Source: Vibrio coralliilyticus (lineage in GTDB: Bacteria > Pseudomonadota > Gammaproteobacteria > Enterobacterales > Vibrionaceae). Taken from it: a stretch of 64,000 bases of DNA. The position numbers and the translations under genes are program-made. Positions within the stretch are counted from its first letter, which is position 1, and every line of letters begins with the position of its first letter. Below are positions 1-8,709 of this stretch, piece after piece. The stretch is from NCBI RefSeq assembly GCF_024449095.1, contig NZ_CP024628.1:992001-1056000 (forward strand), given 5' to 3'. The notes under the pieces were generated by a model that had not been told where the DNA came from, searched no databases, and was given only the letters and a program-made list of their open reading frames with translations.

Positions 1-2
1 AA

Positions 3-554
3 GAACATTTCGAACAACAAGGTTATAACGTGTTTTACTCTGAAAATACCTTACTCAACGGTTTATTTGGGTTGGCATTTTGGGAGGTGATATTCAGTCC
101 CATAGAAGGCGCATTTATCAATCGTTATCAATATCGCCCCTTGGATCTCTACCAGCCTGATTTCTCGCTCAAGCGTCAGTCTCTTATCAGTCATATTTTC
201 ACTGTTTTAGAAGAAGACGGTCTTTCGAATCTAACTCAGATTTATCAAGACAAAGTAGGCGTAAACAATCCATTTGTTTCTTGGAATGTGTTTACCCCGC
301 AATTATTAGAAAACGCTCTCACCTGTATCCCAAGCTCATTGTTATGCCAACTTTTTAAGATCATGTTGCAAGACCTCAAACTGTATAGGAATGGCTTACC
401 TGATCTGGTGCTCTTTAAAGATGGGAAGTTTGAGTGGATGGAAGTCAAAGGGCCGGGGGATCGCCTCCAAGACAATCAGTGGCGTTGGATTGACCACTTC
501 CAAAAGCTCCACGTTCCGTTTTCGGTTTGCTATGTAACGAATACTCAGCGTTAG
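3..554 (+). CDS. FAN1-like VRR-NUC domain nuclease, C-terminal part
   Basis: This is the 3' end of a gene that begins before the window; the frame is open back to the first bases, so a GTG at position 30 is not a real start. The C-terminus has the VRR-NUC nuclease core: a G-L-P-D-L-V motif, then E-V-K-G-P-G-D-R-L and Q-W-R-W, which supply the acidic and lysine residues of the PD-(D/E)XK active site. This arrangement matches bacterial FAN1-type proteins, which in characterised members are structure-specific nucleases for DNA crosslink repair. The N-terminal SAP-like and TPR-like parts lie outside the window. Family assignment is good; the exact substrate is inferred. Confidence 0.82.
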   Translation, partial: EHFEQQGYNVFYSENTLLNGLFGLAFWEVIFSPIEGAFINRYQYRPLDLYQPDFSLKRQSLISHIFTVLEEDGLSNLTQIYQDKVGVNNPFVSWNVFTPQLLENALTCIPSSLLCQLFKIMLQDLKLYRNGLPDLVLFKDGKFEWMEVKGPGDRLQDNQWRWIDHFQKLHVPFSVCYVTNTQR

Positions 555-655
555 CTCACCGATAAGACAGACGCCTTACAAGGCTCTTATTTATTTGCCA
601 ATTTAATATCCTTCTGCTGAAATTATCAAACCTCGTCAATATAGTTATTATCCAA

Positions 656-3013
656 ATGAATTTACGTTCCTTTTTTATTCTCACTGTCGTTACCGCCTTC
701 GCTGGTTGTGCCACTTATGCAGGTTTCAATTACAACCAACTGTTTGGCGAGGCTCAGATCCGTGACAGGCAAGCTAGTACGGTCAGCCAACCTAGTGATT
801 TTTTCTTAAACGAAGTCAAACCCATCATCGATAACCGCTGTGTCGTCTGTCACGCCTGCTACGATGCCCCCTGCCAACTTAAGATGTCTTCCGTGGAGGG
901 TATTGACCGAGGCGGGAGCAAGGAACTCGTCTATCAAGGAACACGCTTAACCGCAGCAACACCAACCCGGTTATTCCAAGATGCTCAAACAACAGAGCAA
1001 TGGCGCTCTATGGGGTTTCATCCCGTACTTAATGAGAGAGATCAAACACCAACAGCTAACATCGAAGCCGGCCTAATGGCCAAATTGTTAATGCAAAAAG
1101 AAGCTCACCCTTTACCAGACCAAGCCCAACTTGAAGGATTTGATTTTTCAATCGATCGCTCTCAGGAGTGCCCAACCATCGAAGAGTATGACAGCTATGC
1201 TCAAGATTACCCTAGTTGGGGCATGCCTTTTGGGATGCCTAACCTATCACCAAATGAATACTCAACACTCATGAGCTGGTTGCAAGATGGCGCTTTAATG
1301 AATGCGCCAATCCCACTGGCCACAGAACACCAAGCTTTGGTCAACGAATACGAGCAATTTCTCAACAAAAGCTCTCGCAAAGCACAGCTTACCGCACGCT
1401 ACATCTATGAACATTTGTTTTTATCCCATCTGTATTTCTCAGAGCTAAATGAAACCACACCGCGTTTTTTCACTTTGGTTCGTTCAAAAACGCCTCCGGG
1501 ACAACCACTCAAACGTATCACAACGAGAAGACCTTACGATGATCCACAAGCCAAGCGTGTTTACTACCGCCTAATTCCTGTACAGGCCACTATTGTCGAT
1601 AAGACCCATATGCCCTTCGCTCTCAACACCCAACGTATGGATAAATGGCAGAAATGGTTTCTCGAAGCAGATTATGACGTCGCTCAACTCCCCGGGTATG
1701 AACCTGAAATAGCGGCTAACCCAATGACGGCATTTATTGAGTTACCCGTAAAATCTCGTTTTAAGTTCATGTTGGACAATGCACAAAACACTATTAACGC
1801 CTATATAAAAGGCCCCGTTTGTCGTGGGCAATTGGCACTCAATGTGATTAATGATCGTTTTTGGGTATTCTTTCTTGACCCTGAGAAATCAGATATTCCA
1901 GAGGTGAATGAGTTTTATCGCTCACAAGCTGAAAACTTAAAATTGCCAGCCGAGTTGGAGAGCAATACTTTGCCTATTACAAGCTGGGTCGCATACTCAC
2001 GCCAGCAAGCTCGCTACTTAACAGCCAAGTCCAACTTTATTAACCACTGGTTCAAAGATGGAAAGCACTTAACAACGGATATTCTTTGGAATGGTGATGG
2101 CACCAATCCAAATGCCGCGTTGACCGTGTTCCGCCATTTTGACAGCGCATCAGTGGTTCAAGGCTTAGTTGGAAAGCCACCAAAGACGGCTTGGATTTTA
2201 GATTATGCTCTGATTGAGCGCATTCACTACCTACTCGTTGCTGGCTTTGATGTCTATGGAAACTTCGGCCACCAGCTCATGACGCGACTTTTTATGGACT
2301 TCTTGAGGCTCGAAGGCGAAAGTAATTTTATCGCTCTCCTCCCGCGAGATGTGCGCCACATTGAGCAATCAAGTTGGTATCAAAACCAAAGCCCTCAGCT
2401 GAGTGATTTCTTACATAACAATGTGAAGCCCTTTGATCAGCCAACACAGGTTCCATATCAGACCGACAACCCTAAGCGAGAGCTTTACGATATTTTACAG
2501 ACAAAACTTGCACCGGTGCTGAGCAATCGCTATGACATAGAGCAAACTGGGTTCAAGCCTGCCAATGAATCTGCCTTGCGAACTATCGACAACATCAAAG
2601 GCAAAGGACTCCTTAATTTTCCTCAAATTATTATGCTCATGATTGAGTCTGAGGCTGGTGAAGAGCAGTTGTTTACTTTGCTCCACAACAATGCACATAC
2701 CAACATCTCTAGCTTATTCGATGAAGAAAGTAATCGCGATTATAAAAATGATGATTTCACTCTAGTGAGAGGAGTGATCGGAAGTTACCCCGCTGCGTAT
2801 CTTTCATTACATGAAGACGAGATTACTCAGCTTGTCAGCATGATAAAAAATGTCCGCTCGGAAGACGACTACGTTAAGTTATTGGATCGATTCGCAATCC
2901 GCCGAAGCTCAGACAAATTCTGGCCTTTCAGCGACAAAATACATGCTTGGTACAAAGAAAATCAGCCTGTCGAATTTGGTCTACTTGACTATAATCGTTT
3001 TGAGAATAGGTAG
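656..3013 (+). CDS. cti: Fatty acid cis/trans isomerase
   Basis: The 785-residue protein matches the length and character of Cti, the periplasmic haem enzyme that converts cis-unsaturated membrane fatty acids to trans isomers, stiffening the membrane under solvent or heat stress. The N-terminus is a hydrophobic leader ending in F-A-G-C near residue 18, a possible lipoprotein site. A c-type haem motif CVVCH sits at residues 62-66, followed closely by further cysteines (residues 68 and 73), as in known Cti proteins. No convincing ribosome binding site precedes the ATG, but the leader supports this start. A small acidic protein gene follows 39 bases later and probably shares the transcript. Confidence 0.9.
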   Translation: MNLRSFFILTVVTAFAGCATYAGFNYNQLFGEAQIRDRQASTVSQPSDFFLNEVKPIIDNRCVVCHACYDAPCQLKMSSVEGIDRGGSKELVYQGTRLTAATPTRLFQDAQTTEQWRSMGFHPVLNERDQTPTANIEAGLMAKLLMQKEAHPLPDQAQLEGFDFSIDRSQECPTIEEYDSYAQDYPSWGMPFGMPNLSPNEYSTLMSWLQDGALMNAPIPLATEHQALVNEYEQFLNKSSRKAQLTARYIYEHLFLSHLYFSELNETTPRFFTLVRSKTPPGQPLKRITTRRPYDDPQAKRVYYRLIPVQATIVDKTHMPFALNTQRMDKWQKWFLEADYDVAQLPGYEPEIAANPMTAFIELPVKSRFKFMLDNAQNTINAYIKGPVCRGQLALNVINDRFWVFFLDPEKSDIPEVNEFYRSQAENLKLPAELESNTLPITSWVAYSRQQARYLTAKSNFINHWFKDGKHLTTDILWNGDGTNPNAALTVFRHFDSASVVQGLVGKPPKTAWILDYALIERIHYLLVAGFDVYGNFGHQLMTRLFMDFLRLEGESNFIALLPRDVRHIEQSSWYQNQSPQLSDFLHNNVKPFDQPTQVPYQTDNPKRELYDILQTKLAPVLSNRYDIEQTGFKPANESALRTIDNIKGKGLLNFPQIIMLMIESEAGEEQLFTLLHNNAHTNISSLFDEESNRDYKNDDFTLVRGVIGSYPAAYLSLHEDEITQLVSMIKNVRSEDDYVKLLDRFAIRRSSDKFWPFSDKIHAWYKENQPVEFGLLDYNRFENR

Positions 3014-3052
3014 AACTGTTCAACCGAGCGTTTTCTAACGCAGGAGGTGAGT

Positions 3053-3241
3053 ATGAGTATTAGAGATAGTATTCGCGCTATCGAGCAACAAATCTATGTG
3101 GCTTGCTCAGAGGGTGATTACGACACTGTCCAAATGCTTGAGCATCAATTAGAAAGTTTGCGCGGCAAAGCTGAACATCCTTTCGATGATGGTCCTTACG
3201 CACCTGAGGGAAAAATAATCCCCGAGGACGATTGGTATTAA
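3053..3241 (+). CDS. Small acidic protein, 62 residues, unknown function
   Basis: I do not recognise a named family. The ATG at 3053 has an excellent Shine-Dalgarno sequence, AGGAGGTG, from 3042; an in-frame GTG at 3047 lies inside that site and is rejected. The product starts MSIRDSIRAIEQQIY and has an amphipathic helical first half, probably a helix pair, and an acidic, proline- and glycine-rich tail ending in D-D-W-Y. It follows cti closely and is followed by a clear terminator, so it is the last gene of that unit. The strong translation signal argues that it is real. Confidence 0.72.
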   Translation: MSIRDSIRAIEQQIYVACSEGDYDTVQMLEHQLESLRGKAEHPFDDGPYAPEGKIIPEDDWY

Positions 3242-3250
3242 CGATGAACG

Positions 3251-3275
3251 CCCCGTTTTACGGGGCTTTCTTTTG
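3251..3275 (+). terminator. Rho-independent terminator of cti unit
   Basis: The stem GCCCCG/CGGGGC with a TTTTA loop is followed by TTTCTTTT. It begins 10 bases after the stop codon of the small acidic protein gene. Confidence 0.88.
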
Positions 3276-3400
3276 CCTTCCACATCACGTAACACGTATA
3301 ATCCTCCTACTGCAAAATAAGGTAACGACTAATCGTTATCGACACCCTTAACGCCATGTCGCGTTGATTTCTCTTCAAACTCTTACACATAGAGGGGTTT

Positions 3401-5149
3401 ATGCTGTCGGACATTGAAATCTGCCGTTCTCAAACATTACACCCAATTAACCAAGTTGCCCAAAATGCAGGACTACTGGACAGCGAATATCAAAGCCAAG
3501 GGGAATATAAAGCGAAAGTATCACTGAGTACTTTAACCAGGTTAAAAGACAATAACTCGGGTAAATTGGTATTAGTCACAGCTATCACTCCAACACCTCT
3601 GGGCGAAGGGAAAACCGTTACTACTATCGGCCTCGCTCAAGGACTGGCTAAAATCAATCAATCCGTGATGGCATGTATTCGCCAACCCTCCATGGGCCCA
3701 GTTTTCGGTGTGAAAGGTGGAGCTGCTGGCGGTGGCTATTCGCAAGTAGCTCCAATGGAAGAGTTAAATTTGCATCTGACTGGCGATATTCATGCCGTTA
3801 CCGCTGCACATAACCTAGCTGCGGCAGCTATCGATGCAAGGATTTATCATGAGCAGCGAGAAGGCTATCAGAATTTTGAGCAGCGTTCAGGTTTACAGGC
3901 ACTGCGTATAGATCCAGAACGTGTCGTTTGGAAACGTGTCATGGACCATAATGATCGAGCCCTACGTATGGTCACTGTCGGCCGAAATACCCATGACAAA
4001 AATATTAATGGCTTTGAAAGGCAAGACGGTTTTGATATCTCGGCAGCATCGGAACTTATGGCTGTACTGGCTCTGGCCAGTGACTTAAAAGACCTGCGTC
4101 AGCGCATTGGACGAATTGTTGTCGCTTATGATCTTGAAGGTCAACCTGTCACAACAGAAGATCTTCAAGTTGCTGGTGCAATGGCGGTGAGTATGAAAGC
4201 ATCGATTGAACCCACATTGATGCAAACACTCGAAGGAGTCCCCACTCTCGTCCACGCAGGCCCATTTGCTAATATTGCCCATGGCAACTCTTCAATCATT
4301 GCTGACAACATTGCCACGAAATTGTGTGACTTCACAGTAACGGAAGGTGGTTTCGGTTCTGATATGGGGTTTGAAAAAGCATGTAACATCAAAGCGCAAG
4401 TCTCCGGCAAAGCACCAGATTGTGCTGTCGTGGTTGCCACTTTACGTGGATTGAAAGCAAATTCGGGCCATTACGACTTAAAGCCCGGCCAAGCCTTACC
4501 GGATTCACTCTTTGAGGAAGATCCTGTCGCACTCGCCTCAGGGTTCGATAACCTCAAGTGGCACATTAACAACGTCAACAAATACGGTATCCCAGCAGTA
4601 GTGGCGATCAACCGCTTTCCACAGGATAGTGAACATGAATTGCAGCAACTGTCTGACATGATTCAAGCTCTACCAAACAATGTCGAAGTCGCTATCAGTG
4701 AAGGATTCACCCATGGTGGAGAAGGCACAACTGAGTTGGCGAGAAAAGTAGTCAAGCAATGTCAGCAAGAAGCGTGTTTCAAACCCCTGTATCATTTCGA
4801 GCAGACAACAGAAGAAAAGCTAATGGCGGTAGCTGAATCCGGTTACGGCGCCGCAGGGGTCACACTAAGCGACAAAGCAAAACAGCAGTTGGCAGAATAC
4901 AAGCAGCAAGGGTTCGATAACCTAGCGGTATGCCTTGCAAAAACACCACTGTCCATATCTACCGACGGCTCTGTGAAGGGGGCACCAACGCATTTTGATG
5001 TTCCAATCCGAGAACTAAAGCTGTGTGCTGGTGCTGGGTTCATTTACGCGCTTTGTGGTAACGTGATGACCATGCCTGGCCTGCCAGAAAAACCCGCTTT
5101 CATGAGCCTAGATCTGGATGATGCAGGCAACATCGTCGGCCTGAGCTAG
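3401..5149 (+). CDS. fhs: Formate-tetrahydrofolate ligase
   Basis: The enzyme makes 10-formyl-tetrahydrofolate from formate, ATP and tetrahydrofolate, feeding one-carbon units to purine synthesis. The 582 residues are slightly longer than the usual 555-560. The nucleotide-binding loop T-P-L-G-E-G-K-T is at residues 65-72, followed by the family motifs [15 protein letters not shown] and [10 protein letters not shown]. An AGAGGGG Shine-Dalgarno precedes the ATG by about seven bases. It is a single gene: a terminator lies upstream, and the convergent S4 protein gene lies downstream. Confidence 0.96.
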   Translation: MLSDIEICRSQTLHPINQVAQNAGLLDSEYQSQGEYKAKVSLSTLTRLKDNNSGKLVLVTAITPTPLGEGKTVTTIGLAQGLAKINQSVMACIRQPSMGPVFGVKGGAAGGGYSQVAPMEELNLHLTGDIHAVTAAHNLAAAAIDARIYHEQREGYQNFEQRSGLQALRIDPERVVWKRVMDHNDRALRMVTVGRNTHDKNINGFERQDGFDISAASELMAVLALASDLKDLRQRIGRIVVAYDLEGQPVTTEDLQVAGAMAVSMKASIEPTLMQTLEGVPTLVHAGPFANIAHGNSSIIADNIATKLCDFTVTEGGFGSDMGFEKACNIKAQVSGKAPDCAVVVATLRGLKANSGHYDLKPGQALPDSLFEEDPVALASGFDNLKWHINNVNKYGIPAVVAINRFPQDSEHELQQLSDMIQALPNNVEVAISEGFTHGGEGTTELARKVVKQCQQEACFKPLYHFEQTTEEKLMAVAESGYGAAGVTLSDKAKQQLAEYKQQGFDNLAVCLAKTPLSISTDGSVKGAPTHFDVPIRELKLCAGAGFIYALCGNVMTMPGLPEKPAFMSLDLDDAGNIVGLS

Positions 5150-5153
5150 CTCA

Positions 5154-5185
5154 AAAGCTCAGGTCAAAGCAGAGCAGTGAGCTTT
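5154..5185. terminator. Possible bidirectional terminator between fhs and the S4 gene
   Basis: An 8-bp inverted repeat AAAGCTCA/TGAGCTTT with a 16-base loop lies between two convergent stop codons and touches the stop of the minus-strand gene. U-runs are weak on both strands, so the call is tentative. Confidence 0.4.
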
Positions 5186-5600
5186 ATAGAAAATCGATAT
5201 TTGAACGACCTATCTCGTTTTTCTTGTTACCTTTTTTCTTCTGTTCACTGTCTTTCTTTTCTTGACTTGTCTTAGGTGGCTTACGCTTCTTCTCCGGCTT
5301 TGAGTCCGATTTAGTGATTGAACGCTCTTCTGGTTCAGTCACTGGGGCATCGCAAACCACAACATAGTATTCTTGGTTGAACTCGAAGAAATCACCATCG
5401 TACATTTTACGGCGTTTACGAGTTTCTAATTCACCATTAACCGCAACATAGCCTTCTGCAATAATGTGTTTCGCTTCACCGCCTCCACCGACAAGGTTAG
5501 CGATCTTGAATACCTTATACAGTTCTATGGGCTGGGTTGAAACCTCAATTCCTATCGCTTCAATTTCAATCTCTTGCTCGTTTTGGTAGTCATCCGTCAT
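5184..5600 (-). CDS. RNA-binding S4 domain protein (YbcJ-like) with basic tail
   Basis: The first half carries an S4-type RNA-binding fold: L-Y-K-V-F-K-I-A, a glycine run and then E-A-K-H-I-I-A-E-G-Y-V-A-V-N-G, followed by R-K-R-R-K. This is the pattern of the small YbcJ/YaaA-type S4 proteins, usually about 70 residues long. Here a roughly 50-residue lysine/glutamate/serine-rich, low-complexity tail extends the protein to 138 residues. Such tails may add nucleic-acid or ribosome contact; that is inference. It is transcribed convergently to fhs and appears monocistronic. Confidence 0.82.
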   Translation of the reverse strand: MTDDYQNEQEIEIEAIGIEVSTQPIELYKVFKIANLVGGGGEAKHIIAEGYVAVNGELETRKRRKMYDGDFFEFNQEYYVVVCDAPVTEPEERSITKSDSKPEKKRKPPKTSQEKKDSEQKKKGNKKNEIGRSNIDFL

Positions 5601-5702
5601 GTTTTACTTCAGCCGCAGTTAGAAAAAAGCAGAGTCTAATGCCTATCCTTAAATAAATAAACTAAAGTTAATCATAGAAAAAGCATTTAAAAGGTACTCG
5701 CT

Positions 5703-6500
5703 TTGCTTAGATGGATACTCATTCTGCTCTTATTTTCATTTCAGGCAGTGGCCTATTCTCCCCCAGTTAAAGTACTGGTGTATGGTGACGACTCTTATCC
5801 ACCCTATAGCTATAGTGAAAATGGCATAGCAAAAGGCATTTACAGTGATATTTTACGTCGTGTTTTTGAAGAGATGCCGGGCTATGAGGTTAAACTAGTC
5901 CCAATTCCGTGGAAACGTGGGTTAAAGATGCTCAAAGTGGGTCAAGGTTTTGCGCTCTATCCGCCCTATTATTATTCCGACAAACGCCTTTATATCTCCC
6001 CCTACTCTAAACCGATTCTTGATGAAGAAGTGGTTGTGTTCTGCAACTCAGACAGTGTAAAAACACGCTCTTTAAGTCGTTGGCCAAGCGATTACTTTGG
6101 TTTAAAGGTCGGTGTCAATGAGGCCTTTGCCCTTGGTGGCAAACAGTTTTGGGATGCAGTCAAAGCAGGGAAAATCACTCTACTCGAAGCCAAAGGTAAC
6201 CGACCTAATCTGACTAATCTTCATGACAAAAAAATCGATTGTTACATGAATGACCGATTGTCTATTTTATGGGAAATTAAACGTATGACCCAGGAAGGAT
6301 TACTACCAGAAGACTGGCAGCTAACCTTAGGTGCAGTGGTTAGTGCTGAACAGGGCTATTTAGGATTTACAAATCGTGAACCGGATAACTATCCATTCAA
6401 GCAAGATTTTGTCAAACAATTCAATCACAACCTAGTGAAACTTCAAGAACAAGGCGAGATTGAAGCCATCATAAAAGCCTATTTCGATAGTAGCCTGTAG
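5703..6500 (+). CDS. Periplasmic solute-binding protein, amino-acid type (SBP_bac_3-like)
   Basis: The 265-residue protein has a signal peptide ending near V-A-Y-S and then the start of a type 3 extracellular binding domain: V-L-V-Y-G-D-D-S-Y-P-P-Y-S-Y followed by G-I-Y-S-D-I-L. The start is a TTG at 5703, the only start that retains the leader; AAAGG lies about eight bases upstream. No permease or ATPase gene is adjacent. Orphan proteins of this kind in Vibrio are common and may be sensors' partners or remnants of transporters; the ligand cannot be read from the sequence. The neighbouring gene is a response regulator on the opposite strand. Confidence 0.8.
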   Translation: MLRWILILLLFSFQAVAYSPPVKVLVYGDDSYPPYSYSENGIAKGIYSDILRRVFEEMPGYEVKLVPIPWKRGLKMLKVGQGFALYPPYYYSDKRLYISPYSKPILDEEVVVFCNSDSVKTRSLSRWPSDYFGLKVGVNEAFALGGKQFWDAVKAGKITLLEAKGNRPNLTNLHDKKIDCYMNDRLSILWEIKRMTQEGLLPEDWQLTLGAVVSAEQGYLGFTNREPDNYPFKQDFVKQFNHNLVKLQEQGEIEAIIKAYFDSSL

Positions 6501-6581
6501 GTCATTCATGTACTACCAAGGCGAAGTATGACCGGAATTCTGCTGGGGTACAAAGTATCAACTCAAATATTGGCTTCACTC

Positions 6582-8237
6582 TCACATTGTCACAGCTGCT
6601 AATGATCGATTAAATTTGTGCTTAACTAAATTGAGCTTCTTTTGCGCTTCAATACGCTCGCTCCTTCTCAAACTCGATGTATGGCTAATAGCGGCTTCGC
6701 AGTCAAAGATCGCTTTTCTCACGTCAGCAGGACTCACCTTTGCTGGGATTTCTCGGCTTAGGAGAGATAACAGTTTGCTGGCGACCTCCACACATTGCAG
6801 TCTAGACTTAAACACCTCTAAGCACAGAGCTATCGCCTTATCTACTGATTGAACTGCATACTTATCAACTTGACACAATAGTCTCACTAAATCGGACTTA
6901 CGTTTTCTACCGCGTTCAATCCGGCTTTCTATTAATAATTGCAAGGAAGCCTCTTCCAACAATGGTGTCGAGCCAGAGCGATGACTTCGAACATGATGAG
7001 TTACTTTGTCAAACCAATAGTAATTGTCTGTTTCGTAAAGTAGAAATAAAAGATAATCCAGTAAAGGCAAGTCTAGTTTCTGGTAGTTCTTGAGTAAATT
7101 TGCCAACTTTATCCGAGCAATTTTATAGTTCTTATCATGCAACTCAATATGTACATCGACTAAAGTGAGCGCCAATGCATCATGATCGGACAAGTCTGCC
7201 TTCATTATATTGGACAACTCATGGTGAGCAGACATCGAAATAGATCGTCCTTGCGCTTTTGCTGTGAGCAATTTTAACCGCAGCACGTGAGTGGCATTCA
7301 CTACTGTATTACGGTGTGTATTGACGATTTGATCTCGATACACAGCTAAGTGACTCATCACGCTCTGATAGTTTTCTTCCATTTCACATAAGTGAATGTA
7401 AGCCAAAAGACGAGATGCGCTTCCTTTTGAAAATTTAATCGCTTGAAGTAGCGCTTGTTGGGCTCCCTCACGATCTTTCTGCAACAAACAACATAACGCT
7501 TGCATGTCTAACACTGCAGATGGCTTTTTGCCTGTTTCATCCATCCATTGCTGAAGCAATACTTGTGCTTTGATTTCTTTACCTTCCATGACTAACGCCA
7601 TTGCGCAACCAACGATAGCCCAATGGCTGGTGCACTTTAGCTGACAAGCCTGAAAAAGTGAAAATGCTTGTTCGGTGTATTGCTCTCTCAGGTACACAGC
7701 CCCTTGAGCACGAACAAAGCTGGTTGAATATTCAGGGTATTGCTCCCTAGCTTTGTTAAAGGAGTGTTCTATCTCTTTGAAACTCGCCTTCTTGGTAGAT
7801 CGCAGTAAAGAAGACAATATTTGCTTTTGCTTGTAAGCGCGTAGAATTCGCTTCTTGAAGTCATAAATCGAGTACGGCTTAAGAATGTATTCGTCAGGTT
7901 CCGCCTCCAAAATTGAGCGCGCAACGTTTCCTGCTGTTTCACTCGTCAACATAACGAATGCACATTCAGAGCGAATCAAACCATAATGGCAACACTCTTC
8001 GTATATTTGTTTGCCGTTAAGCTCCTTGCCAAATCTATAATCACAAATGAATAAGTCAATCGAGATTTCTCGTAAAGTTTGATAGACCGATCGCACGTCT
8101 TTAGCCGTAAAGATCAAACGGTCACTAAAGCCCAGCTCCCTAAGCAAAATTCTTAAATTAGTTACGACCAATGGAGAGTCGTCTGCGATCAAGACTCCCG
8201 CTTGGCTGATGTTTTGGATTTGGCCGAACATATTCAA
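6582..8237 (-). CDS. Response regulator with TPR-rich effector region
   Basis: Residues 14-135 form a CheY-like receiver: the acidic pair D19-D20, the likely phosphoacceptor D66 in F-I-C-D-Y-R-F-G, T98/S99 and the conserved K120 in Y-I-L-K-P-Y. The remaining 400 residues are alpha-helical with TPR-like repeats (for example A-R-E-Q-Y-P-E-Y-S-T-S-F-V-R-A-Q-G-A) and no DNA-binding or enzymatic domain. Output is therefore probably protein-protein contact. No histidine kinase is adjacent; the neighbours on the right are c-di-GMP enzymes. Its partner kinase is unknown. Confidence 0.85.
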   Translation of the reverse strand: MNMFGQIQNISQAGVLIADDSPLVVTNLRILLRELGFSDRLIFTAKDVRSVYQTLREISIDLFICDYRFGKELNGKQIYEECCHYGLIRSECAFVMLTSETAGNVARSILEAEPDEYILKPYSIYDFKKRILRAYKQKQILSSLLRSTKKASFKEIEHSFNKAREQYPEYSTSFVRAQGAVYLREQYTEQAFSLFQACQLKCTSHWAIVGCAMALVMEGKEIKAQVLLQQWMDETGKKPSAVLDMQALCCLLQKDREGAQQALLQAIKFSKGSASRLLAYIHLCEMEENYQSVMSHLAVYRDQIVNTHRNTVVNATHVLRLKLLTAKAQGRSISMSAHHELSNIMKADLSDHDALALTLVDVHIELHDKNYKIARIKLANLLKNYQKLDLPLLDYLLFLLYETDNYYWFDKVTHHVRSHRSGSTPLLEEASLQLLIESRIERGRKRKSDLVRLLCQVDKYAVQSVDKAIALCLEVFKSRLQCVEVASKLLSLLSREIPAKVSPADVRKAIFDCEAAISHTSSLRRSERIEAQKKLNLVKHKFNRSLAAVTM

Positions 8238-8709
8238 CTGCTTTGACTAGAGTGAAATTGCTCGTTAGGGTATAGAAAGGAAAAGCTGATTAAAACGTCA
8301 GTTTTATCAGAGTTTCGTCAGGATTTACCGTTCACAAAAACGAGGGGAATAGTTGATAAAACAGTATTTACAAGAGCAATGCATTTAATACTTTTGGCAC
8401 ATTATCACCTAACAAACCCAATCATTTTTCAAATGAAGTTGACTTTGCAAGTGACGAATTATTACAGCCAAATTCTAGAAGCGCAGCTTCTCATTTCTCC
8501 AATTCGCTACCTCTGAAAACAACATTTCAGCTTAAAATATGAACACACATCAATAAAAGCTCACATTTACTGCCCGATACTGGCTTGACTGCTGGAGCTT
8601 AATAAATATTTCATGTTACAAATATAGGTTACACGGAAGATATTTATAAATTTAAACAATAAAGCTTATGGAAGGCTTACCAAGTGTTGGATTAGGTACG
8701 TCGAATTAA
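8238..8709. other. Divergent intergenic region, 472 bp
   Basis: This region separates the minus-strand response regulator from the plus-strand phosphodiesterase and must hold both promoters. It is AT-rich. A small perfect hairpin AGAAGC-GCA-GCTTCT lies at 8477-8491. TTGACT followed by AT-rich sequence near 8583-8612 is a possible promoter for the plus-strand gene. A 13-codon ORF (8668-8709) ends directly against the ATG at 8710. I see no convincing gene or RNA. Confidence 0.5.

Noticed and set aside
5600..5702. Possible small RNA between the S4 gene and the binding protein gene.
   Set aside because: No terminator or promoter pair was recognised.
8668..8709. 13-codon ORF whose stop abuts the ATG of the phosphodiesterase gene.
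   Set aside because: No ribosome binding site precedes it, so it is probably chance; recorded in the intergenic entry only.
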